Origin: Prostheceraeus crozeri
Taxonomy: Eukaryota > Platyhelminthes > Polycladida > Euryleptidae
Length of the DNA: 64,000 nt
Reading direction: 5' to 3'
Assembly (NCBI GenBank): GCA_907163375.1
Contig: CAJQUW010006986.1
Location: forward strand, 62,001-126,000
Of this stretch, positions 1 to 12,300 are shown in pieces. The position numbers and the translations under genes are program-made. How positions within the stretch are numbered: position 1 is the stretch's first letter; the number at the start of each line of letters is the position of its first letter. Below the pieces are notes generated by a model. That model saw only the letters and a program-made list of their open reading frames with translations. It ran no database searches and was not told where the DNA came from.

Positions 1-2798
1 ATGTAGTGGTATGACAAAGTCTCTTTGACAAGGGCAATTTCGTTCATTGGAACCTCTGAATGAAAAAGGAGGCCCACCAACTTTCAAAGTGGAATTAAGT
101 GAGTAAATTCCTAAACAGTGGTCAGAAACCTGTGATCTTAGGTGACTTCTACAGAAAAGGCAACTGACAGGAGTCACTCGCATTCCGCTGTTTCCACTGA
201 ACCCCAACAGAACTTCCTCATCATTGTCACACTGTCTCCAGCTGATTGCTTCGCTTGATGACAGTTGTTGACCATTCTCCTCGGAATTATCCATCGAAAC
301 ATGAAAAACGTACAGTCCCGGCATCATCTTTGACTTTGCAACAACCCTTCGGTCATTCACACCTTTCCTCTGTCCCTCAAATGCTTTTTAAATATCTCCG
401 CCGGCAATTAAGCCTTACTGTTCAGAAATGAATAAAGGCGCAGCACCTCAACGCCTTCCAGACGCTCTTTCGAGGATATTTCAGGGCATTTTCCAATTGT
501 AGAAGATTGCAGCTAAGTTCACGCAGCTTCGTGAACGAGTTGTCACTGCCCAGTCAATTCTATCCAAATGTCTGTGTATTTACTTCCCCCTTTCAGACTG
601 TCCACCGTTACAAAACACGTCGAGGAACTTTATTTTGAAAAATAATAAAATCGTCTTTAAACTGAGTGGGAGAGATTTTTTTCTTACATCACGGAAAATT
701 GAACAATGAACCTCCCGTATAAGACAACGAAAGATCTGAGTTCACGCAATGACACAGCCTTTAACACATAGATATCATACAAACCCTTTAAGAAGGAATT
801 GTTTCGCATTCTTCGTTTTGTGAAGTAAGGTATGAACTGCAAGACTTCACGTATTTCTATAATATATGATCTATTCGCGTGAGTTCCCGGTCGTGTTGCT
901 CGGTGTCTCCGCTCTACAGGATTGAACCTCAATGGATTGAATGGTTATCGGAGAGGAGCAACTTCCGCTGTTGATCTCAAGGTGATCGTTCTCCGGCATT
1001 TCCGCACCGTTTATCACGAAGATTTTAGCCATTGAGCTTTGGCAGATCTTGTTTCACTGAATTCTGCAGCATGAAAGGACACTGACAACGTTACCTGCCG
1101 TCTACTACACTTGCAGATCGCCAGCTGTGATGATCTCGTGCCATTCATTGTCGATTCATAGCAGAAGGCAGTCATGTGGAACCTTACAAGTCGGCGTGCA
1201 TTCATTCTACACCGCAAGTAGAATCAGCTCGTCATAATCCGCTCAGACTTGTATGAATATCTGCCTAAAATCAATCGTTAGAGGATATTCCACCTATTCT
1301 TGCCTCATTCACCTCGTGAGGTGTGAAATCGTTAACATGACTGACATATTTCGATGATCATCTTCTCCTTTTCTTCTCTACACAACGTTTTTGTGATGGA
1401 ATGATTGTACAAATGCATTTAAAAAATAAAGAACTTCGCATTGTAGACAATCAAGCTAGGTGCAAGAAATTAAGAACGACCGACAATCGAGATGTGCAAA
1501 TCAATGATGTGGTGAAGAAGTCATCAAAACTGCATGTCAGTACCACCTTGACAAATCATTTCAAAGTAGTGTACCAGTCAAAATGAGAGCACGAGGCCTT
1601 TCGTCCGCTCTAAGTCGTGTGTTGACGCAGAACTGGTGTTAATCACACGAACACAACTTAATAACTTGCAATGTGAGACCAGGACAATAACATGGACGGT
1701 AAGTCGACAGCAATCAATGGTATTTTTTAAATCGAATTCTCATCGGCTCTGAAAGTATACCATCCATTAACTCGGCCAATATTCTAGGAGTGACTTTCTC
1801 GAGTTCTCTTAGTTGGAGTGATCATATTTCCAAAATATGTCAGAAGCACTCCAAAAGATTATTTGCTCTACGGAATCTGAGACGAGCCAAGTGCAGAAGC
1901 GACGTCCTAATACATGTATACAATTCCCTAATCCACTCAATTGTGACCTATGCCTTCCCGTATTTTGCGCATGCCTGCAAGCGTCACCTGAACCGTCTAT
2001 TGCGTGTCGAAAGGAGGGCATACAGGATTATGACCGGGTCTTCCTCGATGCCCGAGAATTACATCACAGCTGGGGATCGAATATGCAATAAACTCTTCAG
2101 CAAGATCGCCTCCAGTCAAAACCATCCATTACAAGCACTGTTCGACAAAAGGCATCCTACATCACGTAACTCCTGTCCGCTCAGGAAACCGCGAGCGTTT
2201 ACCAAACGTCTTGCTAATTCCTTCATTAGATTTTGCCGTTAACTTTTAAACTTTCCTCAAAATATCTTGTTTCTGAATTCTATGTAATGCGCGTTCCGTC
2301 TTCTGTATGCCAATAAATAATTTATCATTATTATTGCCATTGCAACCCAAGGCCAATCACGAACGGCTTCCGGACGCACAGGTCAGGAGCAATCGCCTGA
2401 ATGTCCAGAGCTTCCATAGAGCAAAGCACACCTCTGCCATCGGATCTACACAAAATCTTAAAACGCTCTCTGACTGACACCTGAGAGGTCACATCCATTA
2501 ACAAGTAAATAGCGAGCAATAGAGCTCTCGGGCAAAGACTTGGATCGAGGAGAAGCACTCCTACCTTCCAACAACCACTTGGGTATATGTTCTTTGACCA
2601 GTATGCAGCGGGTCACATTTCTTCATTGACAAAATAGACACATGCATGTTGACAAATAAATGACTGTAAGAAAATGTGACATGCATAGCAGCTGGCTTAA
2701 GACATCAAGCTTCACACGCCACTATCAACAGTCACTCCGGTCTCTCACTTCACCACGGCCTCTCAACCACGCTCAAACAGTCGGATCTCACTACTCAC
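1..2798 (-). other. Part of a CNTRL intron running off the left edge
   Basis: The donor of the exon ending at 2799 (GTGAGTAGT on the minus strand) opens an intron that continues beyond base 1. I found no further centriolin exon here. It holds a decayed non-LTR retrotransposon tail at 1704-2338, described separately. The rest is AT-rich sequence with short chance open frames and no recognisable similarity. Confidence 0.7.
1704..2338 (+). mobile_element. 3' fragment of a CR1/jockey-like non-LTR retrotransposon
   Basis: An open frame from about 1704 to 2242 encodes the C-terminal part of a non-LTR reverse transcriptase. It reads ILGVTFSSSLSWSDHI, then KRLFALRNLRRA, a YAFPYF segment and LLRVERRAYRIM. 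This order is typical of the region after the catalytic core in CR1/jockey-type elements. The catalytic YADD block lies upstream and is missing, so the copy is 5'-truncated. About 95 bp of 3' UTR follow, with AATAAA and an ATT-rich tail (around 2312-2335). No target-site duplication was recognised. The copy is inactive and sits antisense in a CNTRL intron. The clade call is inferred from motif style only. Confidence 0.8.
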
Positions 2799-3342
2799 TC
2801 GGATCTCTCGCTGCCGACTTGCTGCTTCTTTCTCCACCTCTCGCGTTACTCCCGTCAGTTCTTCTCTCTTCTTGTCCAGCTGCTCGCTGATCATTTGCTC
2901 TTCAGCACGCCGCCTGCCCATTAATCGGTCCACGTTCTCTAACTCGGCCCTCTCCGCTTCTGTCTGTTGTCGCAGCCGGTCCAGCTCCGCCCTCTTCTCC
3001 GCAAGGATTTGATCTTCTTCTTGAATCAGCTCCAATTTCTCACGTCCTTGCTCCATTGTGGCGCTCAGCTCGTGCTGCAGTTTGGATAAAGATTCAGCGG
3101 CCTGGCGGACGCGAGCCTCCAGGTTCTGATACTCGTTGTCCTTCTTGCCCATCACTGTCTGAATTTCATTCAGAGTCAGCTCCAATTGTCTCTTACTCGC
3201 TTCCAACTCCACCACTTCACTGCGCAAATCGCGAGCGTCGTTGGTGGTGCGTGCGAGCTCCGTCAGAGCGTCCTTCGCCCGTCTCTCCAATTCCTCTGAC
3301 TCCGTCACTGTCCTCTCGTGGCCAACACGCGCTTCGTCATAC
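2799..3342 (-). CDS. CNTRL: CNTRL coding exon 22 (second coiled coil)
   Basis: This is the longest exon (544 nt, residues about 1451-1632), entered in phase 2 and left in phase 0 at a GTGAGT donor. It encodes an uninterrupted charged coiled coil containing EELERRAKDAL, a segment like human KKDNEYQNL, and AEKRAELDRLR. These align with human centriolin EELERRAQ and QAKRAELEKLK in the second long coiled coil. The region is a structural rod. Human centriolin has about 700 more residues after this point, so further exons are expected to the left of the window. Confidence 0.95.
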
Positions 3343-6300
3343 CTGCAGAGATGAGGGATGGATTCGAGTGAATTGTCATTAAAATGTTGTTTGAAAATTT
3401 ATCCTGATCTCAATTTTGATATATCGTCATAATTTCATAAATTAATATCAAATAACGTTTAAGCACAATATAGTCGTGCATATAGGATTTCTTAACAATT
3501 TCACATAACTGACTAGAATTGCAGATTGATTGCACATGCATCCGCAAAGATTTCCTTCCATTACTTACTGAAGAGTCTGTCAATATCTATGATCTACAGA
3601 TATCTATGACAAGATACCGTAATACTCTACGCATTATCTAAATATGAGCATCATACCATCAGATTCAAATAATTAACATAACTTTGACAATAGGAACAAT
3701 TTTAGTCTACTACGAGTATACTCGCAGCTGGTAGTGAACGTGTTAAGATTCGCAATTGGCACATTAATTGAAATTTCAGCGGATATTTATTAAAAACAAC
3801 GTTTAAACGACTACTGACAAATCGTATAATTTACTTCGTCTGCAATAATTTCTTTCGACTGAGGATGCAATTCAATATTCAATTATTCTATTTACCTTGT
3901 GTTTGCAAAAGGCAGCATTTATTATTTAATACAGGCGTTATGATAAACTTACAGCCATTACACTAAAAAATTGCAAAGAAATTGAAATGTAGTTGAAGAA
4001 AGGCATAGGAATTTGTAATTGCAATCAATTGCATTATGTGAGTAATTGACACTCATGTTTAGATCTGTCTTTTAGGACTGCATTACAATTTGACTTTGAA
4101 CATACGAATTGGTGGACAGCTGTTTTCAATTAATGAATAAGGGTATTAGTTGTGCAGATCCCACAGAATTAAATATTTTGGTTATCTGCTTCGGTTTGCT
4201 AGAAGTGTGATTAATACGAAATTGACGGCACATCGAGGAACCTATTAGGTGGGCAAGAAGGAATTCCTTATACCTTACAGAGATAGGAAAAAAAGTCGTG
4301 CGTCGCTTGCGGATTAATGCGAGTTCCAGAAAAGTGCTTCGATTGCCAAAATTCTTTCAGATTCGAAGAATTCAGATCATTGCGCGCACGTTTTCCCAAT
4401 AATGTTGGCCCTTTCGATCATTATTAAAAAAAGTAGCAGGTGTACGAAAATTAGTTCACTTGATGATTTCACTTCCTCTCCCCGGCATTTCTCACTGTAT
4501 AGTGCATGCATTGAATCGAATGTTAGCCAGGCGATGTGTGTTTTGGTGTGTGCGAAGTGATATCACAGCACGCACGCATCTCTGGTGTACTGCTAACAGC
4601 TTATTGTTTGCCATTTCCAATAGCAAGCGATACACGAATTATCCATTCGAGAAGGAGCAAGTTGTCTAATTCTGCGATGTGCCATTTCGATATGAAGGTT
4701 ACATACAATTCTTCCTTTCTAGGAAACCGAAGCGCGCGCAGATGAATCTAATTCTGTGGCAGATCCACTAAGTTACGAAAGAGACTTCATCAGCCCTCCT
4801 CACCTTGTAATCGTCTCCCGGGCTTCCGCTTTCACCTCTGCCAGTTCGGAGGTGGCAGTCGACAGCTGCTTCTCCAGATGAGCCACTTCAGCCTTTCGTC
4901 GGGCCAAGGTGTCCCCGAGGAGGGAGAGTTCCTCTCGAATGACTTGCCGCTGTTCCCGGGCGATCTGCAGCTCCGCCTCCGCCTCCTCTGCAGCTTCTCT
5001 GCTCTGCTCGGCCAGCATGTCACGACGAGAGCGCACTACTTCCGCCTTGATGCGCTCCAGCTCATGACGAGCCGCGTCAACCACTGTCTTCTCCTCTTCT
5101 CTCAGCCGGTCCAGGGCTGCTCGCTGACGGGAAACAGTCAATTCCACTTCCTCCAGCTCTTCCTTCCGCGCCTCTTCCTCCTCCCTCAATCTTCTGATGC
5201 GTGCCAACTCGGCCTCGTGATCCATGCGCTGAAATGATAATTGTGATGCGGATTACGGATGCAAGAAGTATTTCTCAAGACATTTCCCGAAAGATCTCAG
5301 TTATCTTGGAAAAATAGACCTGAATCAATTTGCAACACAATTAAGGATTTCCTTGAATTACCTGATTTAGATCTTGCTTTTAAAAGCATGTAAGGAAATT
5401 CAATGAATTCGCTGAATAACTTCAATAACGCCCGCGGAAAAGTGGTCTAACAGAGGTCCAATGGTGCTGTACCTTCAGTAGAGCAAGGCGGCACGATTAT
5501 TCCTCGCACATTTCTCCTTAGAAATTCAATGTAGAATTAGAAGATGCTTTTGTTCCATATGCCACTTCAGCCGACTTCCAGCATTTTTGGGGTCTTTTAG
5601 TGTTGAAAGTTCTTTCAAAATACATATTTCTTGGTTAAAATCAGCATTTATGTGTACTACTCTAACATTCCATAAATTCTGATTATAAATTTGGTAAAAC
5701 TACAGAATAAGGTATTTGTTGCTATCATTCACGTGTTGCTGTCTGCGAATCACTTAAAATCCGTTGTGTTTCAATTTATTCCGCAGTCCGCTTCTCGGGA
5801 CTATAACAGATTGATAATAATTTCATCTTAGATATTTCACGTAGGTTACGACTTTATCATTTCTTACCCGCTTCTCCTTCAGACGGCGTTTCATGGACAC
5901 AATCTTGTCCTGCAGGCCTTGTAGATAATCCTCTAACTGATGATGTTCCGGAACATTGCAGAGGAACCCTCCACTATCACCAAGCGAGGATCTTGGACGA
6001 CGTTCTCTTCGCTCTTCATCTGCAGAATTAAAATAACACTCATATCAAAGCAGAAATGATACAAGTGATAGGTCTACGACAAGAAATCAGAAAGTGTCAT
6101 ACAAGAAGCAGAAAATCTTCATTATGGGAGTGATATAGACCTTCAGCTGAGCACCCTGAAATTTTGCTTTATATAAATAAGACAGACTCTAATAAGCATG
6201 AACAGATACGTTTTCAGTCATCATTTTCAATTCCCTTAGAGAAGAGTTAATGAAGAGCCATCAATGCTTCGATGTAACATTATATTGTCGAGTTGGCATT

Positions 6301-9300
6301 TTCCAGAACGCAGTTAAGTTCGCCTGAACACTACTGTTGGTACACATCTTCTAAAGAAATAGGCTCGAAATTCATCTATTTTTGAATTGATGGTACTGCG
6401 CTTTGTGGTTGAATGTTCGTCATTGTCATGCGTCTTGGAGACCTGCGTAGGAGACACTGCACGGTTTACCTATCAGATACCATTGCGTTATCAGCAGGTT
6501 CAGCATTCGTTGGTTCAATAATTAAGGAAAATTGCAATGAAGCCTATCCCATATACCGAATGATGTAAATGGTTTAAAATCTGCTGAATGACTGCAAATC
6601 GTGCTGAACTTCTACTTCTTTCACTTTAATTCCAGCTTCATTAATCTGACTTGCTGTTATTTAAGGTTTTCAAGTCTCAGTCTTGAGGTTGCATAAGCTA
6701 CAGACAAGCTTCTACATGGGCAGCAGACATTCCAATTGAATTTTCTTACTAGTAATGATGGTCATCACTTGAAATGACATCTGATGGACTCACTTTTCTC
6801 CTCGGCTGGCATCGGGGGAGGCACAGGAGACACATAACCAACGATAGGGCTCGCCGGAATGCCTGCAAGAAAATCAGGAAGCAAATGATGACAATGCCGA
6901 CCTCTCAGTCAATCCTGACTAAATATTTGCATTTCATTTCACAACACGAACCATTCTGGCTGTATCTCTCACATCAGCGTTTTATCAGCCGATTTCACTG
7001 CTTCATAAAGTCACACTGTGACTATCGAAGTCACCGTCATTGAAATGCAAGGAGTAAGTGAGAAAGGTCAACAAAAACTATCAGTTAAATATTAGCAGAA
7101 TCTAGCGACATAAAAAATGTGAACATTAAATTTTTTGCATTCTTTCCTATAGTAATGTGATCAGTTTTCCTCTTCGGTCAGACGAAGTTTTCGTGTACTT
7201 GTTGCTACTATATCAGAAGCTAAGTTAGAGGAATCCTCCACCTGCAGCACTCCGTACATCGAAGTACAGTAGGGATATCTGACGAGGCGGATTTATGTGA
7301 TCATGCGTGAATCTAGTATGCCAGCCTGGAACGCCAGGGTTGTTCGACGGCTGCGTCCCCTCTAAGGCATCGATATAATTGTAATGTGTGGCATGAATAC
7401 CGATTTTCTTCGATTTTGGCTACTCTTAAAACTGTCATTCTTAGCTGCGGTCACTATTGGTAATTTTTGTGAAAACAGCAAATTTCGCCGTTGTTTATAT
7501 TTGTGCACGCAGAGCAACATCGACGGTGTTGCATCGACGGTGCAACACTGAAGCTGATGCAAGCTCAAGAAAGATAACTTGGCAAAGTCAAATAGAACTA
7601 CATAATATCACGGAGTCATCGAATTGCATTATAAAAGCAGTGTGTGAAGAACGGGTTCTGATAGCAGCCAATGGTCAACATTTTCTGACACAGAAATTGA
7701 TATTGATGACATAATTTTGTCTTCCTGTGTGTAAATGGCTGAATCTTTATCTTTGTAAAATCAGCCTTTTTTATTTTAATTGACAACAACAATATGAAGC
7801 TTCAGACTGATTATAGTATCAAATGACGACTGTATCAATAGCTTCGAATAATAGGCGTGACTACTACTCGAGGGCGATTATTATTCGAAGAAATGCGGTG
7901 TGTGTTAACTTCATGAATATCAATATCAAGACGAAAACTTATCCAAGAACTGTTCTAATTTTGATGGTCATGACAATTTCGCTCATTTTCGGGTACATTT
8001 TTGTCACTATTGTCTACTTCACAGGAATCATTGTGAAAGTGTTCACTAACTGACTAGACGTACAACATTTCATGAAGTTGTAGCAGATAAGACAATTGAT
8101 AAGTTAAATCGAACACTGACAAATATTTCCATCGGAAAATGCATCAGCATATTATCAAATTTCACTCTTCAAACCTGTTCACTAACGCTTTATTTCGAGG
8201 ACTGTTCATCCTATTGTATTGCAGCAATTCTGTATTTACGATTTTGAAAAATGATTCTGCTATGTTCACGCAACTCGATGTCACGTATGCCTTCCTGAGT
8301 TTTGAATTCTCTATTCAGTAGACCTTCCTTGTAGTGATAGGTTGAGCTGAATTTCTGAGCGACATTAGAATCTTCAACAATTGAAGGGGTCACATCCTCT
8401 TATCATCTTAAGCTCCTCTTATCACCTCTTAAACATCCAACAAAACTGCTTCTTATTACTGTATATTTCCTCTAAATTCGAAAGAACGAAAATTGACGAC
8501 ATTTCTGTTTACTTATCCGCAATTCATAGTCATTAAATTAATTGCATTATCTCTACATCCAACCGCAGATTGATGCGGTCTGTCCATCTCACAAACATTC
8601 TCACAACTGGAAGCGGAGATGGACAGATGTACACAGAGCTTCTTACAGGAAAATTACATCACTTACTCATCAGAACAGCATTGGGGATGACGCAAGCCGT
8701 ATGACAATAAGCAACAAGGCACGCAATTTGCTGCCGATTCTCAACATCGGTTTCACAGTCAAATATATTTCCAGCAATTTTGATTAGCAATTCGATGGAA
8801 TGTTCACTAGGTTATAAGCAGTCAACGTTTTTAGTTGATTATAGAAAAATAAGGCATATCTCATGTCTCTGAAATTCATTGGTTTTCAGTCGAAGAATGT
8901 GCTCTTTAGATCCAACATTGGTTGCGTTAAATATGAAGTAAGCACATTTCATGAACTGTATCAAGATTCTTCTCTTCAAATTTCTCTTAGCCTGATTCAT
9001 CAATGCTTTTCTTCCCTTGTGGAAAATAGAAAAGTGTTCAAGTTAAACCTGAACTATCCTAAAGATGCTTCATAATCGAATAACTGATTATGATGTAATC
9101 CAGAGATTAAAAAATATCTAAAAAGATATGAAATCAATCACGCATAATACAATGAGACCAGAATATATTACCACAATATAATGTACAACCACAAATAGCA
9201 TCTGATTAAAAAAGTGCTGTTCGTCTTTATCATAAACTATCTGAAATGTACTCCAGCAAGTCTTGTCTCGTCGCACTACTTTTGTGAACTATATCGTTCA

Positions 9301-12300
9301 GATTTCATTTCCTCTTTTAGATGTGCAATTTGAAATGTTAACTAACTATTCATCATTCATGAATAGCAATGATCAACCTTGTTGAATCACTTCACTTGTC
9401 CTTGAATCATCAACCATAAAACATGACAGCTCCTCAACATCTACAATGCTGAGACATTATACAGGAGCTCTGATATCTGTTATCTCTGACCTGTCAAGGA
9501 ATGAACTGTCAATGCTCAACATAAAGAATTGCAAGTTAACACGTTCCCTGCCAGAGCTAAAATCTTTGTGTGACGCCCATCGTCACAGAAACGTACTGCG
9601 TCTACTGATTTTCAAAGCATGACATCTATAACCCTCATAGCGATCTTCCACCCAAATGGAAAAGCTCGTGTTAGTCAAGCAATCATCAACCTTCAAATAT
9701 ATATCAATGAGGAATTCGCACGACAAATAACTGAGAAGATAGTGTTGATAGTTGTACCGACGACTTAACTCGTCATGGAAGAGAACGTGTTAATCTCCTC
9801 CTCCTATCAATCTAATTTTCACCTTTGATATCAATCTTTATTGACAATGATCATTCAATAGACAACTCAACATCACTTCGGTTATTCTACATTGGTGAAC
9901 TATCGTGTTCTAATGTCATTCCCTGTTCGGAAATGCACTAAAATCATTCATCATTCCATGACCATGAATGGAAATGATCATTATTGATTCACTCACTTTA
10001 TACTTGACTCAGAAACAATAGAACATGACAGTCCCACTCGAAGCCACTCAACTTTCCATCAGCCACTCAAGCGGTCAATTATTGTGTCGATGATGATCAG
10101 TTGTCTGTTAATACGTGAAACCTGCACAATAACACATCATGTTTGTCTGTGCTTCATTAGGCAGTTCACTAGTTAGATCATTAGTGCTATTCTAATCATT
10201 GAAATAAGAGGCTTGGACATTGCGAAGCAAATTAGTTTAATTTGAAAATGATTGAGGTACAGGGCCGGGTTCTCGCAATAGATAAAAGTAAGAAAAAAGA
10301 AGCCAAAACCGCTGAGAATATTTTACTGATTATCAGCAGCTTTGGCTTATTTTTTCTTACTTTCTTTACAAAAAATGCTGCTTATTGATAACGAACGTTT
10401 ATTTACATATTATCAAAAAATTGTCAAATATTGATATAATTAATAATAATTGTAATAAGAATAAAAAATATTAATAAATCATCATTTTTTGCATTACTCT
10501 TCTCATTACAAAAGGATTGAGCAGTAATCTATCAGAAAGATCAAACAATAAATGCACAAAATAAAAGCGAAATGCATCATGAAGATGATATCTGCAGATT
10601 CTGACGTAAAATGATGAAGAATGTATCAAGAAACAGATTGTATAGAAAGAAAATCGAACAGTTTCCACAGTCGGAGATCTGATCCTTTTCTACGTCGCAA
10701 TGAGTGCATTGAAAGATGTCGTGCTGCAAGTTACAACAAAGGTAATCGATTTTCCTCCGTTCTGCATTTCATTCGTGAATGAATAAACTTTCTCTTAAGG
10801 TCTTATACCCTGCACTTCCTTTCAAATGTCAGGAATGATTCTACCGCTTAATAAATGAAACAAGTGAAGCTACATAAATATTCCATCTTTAACAAGTAGA
10901 TATAGATCAGAATAATAGGAAAAGGAAATAATCGATCATCTGCAGCTCATAACACAAACGTGTGCTCATAGACACATACGTCGCATGATCAGTGGTATCA
11001 TAGCAGGAAAATGCGAGTCAACGGTATTCTCAATTATTCATGCTCCCTCCAAGACACAGAGCCATTCTAGAAGGATAGGGATAAGGCAGCCTTCACACAC
11101 ACTCAACTTTCACCAGACTAGGGTTAGTGACCTCTGAGAGCGGTGGTGCCTCCGGAGTTGGGCAGACTCGAACCCTGGAACTTCAGCACCTCCGCACCGA
11201 AGTGCGGCCCTTAGCCAACTGAGCTATCCAACCACCTAGTCTTCGATCTCCGATCATCTTAACCACTCGATACCGTGAAGACGAAGACTACTGAGACTAA
11301 GTCTCTGGTCGGCAACCTCTACGGAGACCTGAAGAACACAAGATGACATCCTGACATGGCTGCAGATAGCGGTCACGCAGCAGAGAGGATCCCAAACCGG
11401 CGGGTACACACCCGAAGGCCGAAGATGAAGAAAAGGTTTTACTGCAACCGTACATCCATTCTGATCTACACAAGCTTCTGAACACTCAATCTCTCTCTCA
11501 AACAATACTCACTGTGTACGAATTGTGGCGGGAAGGGCGAAGTAGAGTAGATAGGCTGTGGAACAGCCTGGTAGGCGGCTGCGGGAGAAGGTGAGGGATT
11601 CAGGATGGCGTAGGACGGAGTCGGGAGCCGCTGCGAAGTCTGCAAAGTGTAGAAGACGGCGCACATTAACAAGACGTGTAAAGCGGGGGAGGTGGTAGCG
11701 GTTCTACTGCATCTTCGCAACGGCGTCACTGACAGTAGAACAATGAATGAATGTGATAGCTTCGAAAAGCAGAATATTAATTGATGCCGATAAGCATTTT
11801 AAATCACCTTCATACTTTACATTAATATGTTTTGCATACTACTAGTGACGAAAGATAGTAGTATTATATTCTCAAAATAAGATAAAAGAATTAAATTGTC
11901 ACTTACTTGTGGTTGTGGTTGTGGCTGCCGAGTTTGATGTGCAGCTGTAGAAACACTGGCTGTGGTTGGTTGCGCAGGAAACGCAGCGATGTATGACTGA
12001 GTCTGTGAGGCCACATTGGCACGAAGAGCACTGATCTCGCCCTGAATACGCTCCAACTCCATACGATTCGCATCAGCTGTTGAAATGAAACTTCATCGTC
12101 ATAACACAGATGAGATGCAAAAGCCGATTACATCCATTTACATGACTAGCATTGACATATTGGTAGGATGCGTGTGCTCTCGTCAAGTCACTGATCATTC
12201 AACTTCAAAAAATCACAGAACTACGTTTATAAATAAGCTCCTGTTTCATCACACTATGTCTATAGCTGATTACCGTTTTTCTCGAATACAACCCCAGGGT

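Larger units (their letters stand above)
6863..11512 (-). other. CNTRL intron between coding exons 18 and 19
   Basis: This 4.65-kb intron contains a hairpin at 10287-10362, a diverged local duplication (about 9330-9440 and 9930-10050) and a tRNA-derived SINE at 11047-11240. The rest (6863-9300 in particular) is AT-rich with short chance open frames and nothing recognised. Confidence 0.75.

Noticed and set aside
437-640. Plus-strand frame reading AFQTLFRGYFRAFSN and a complementary minus-strand frame with LRR-like residues
   Set aside because: Neither fits centriolin beyond exon 22, phases cannot be tested, and the reading is short.
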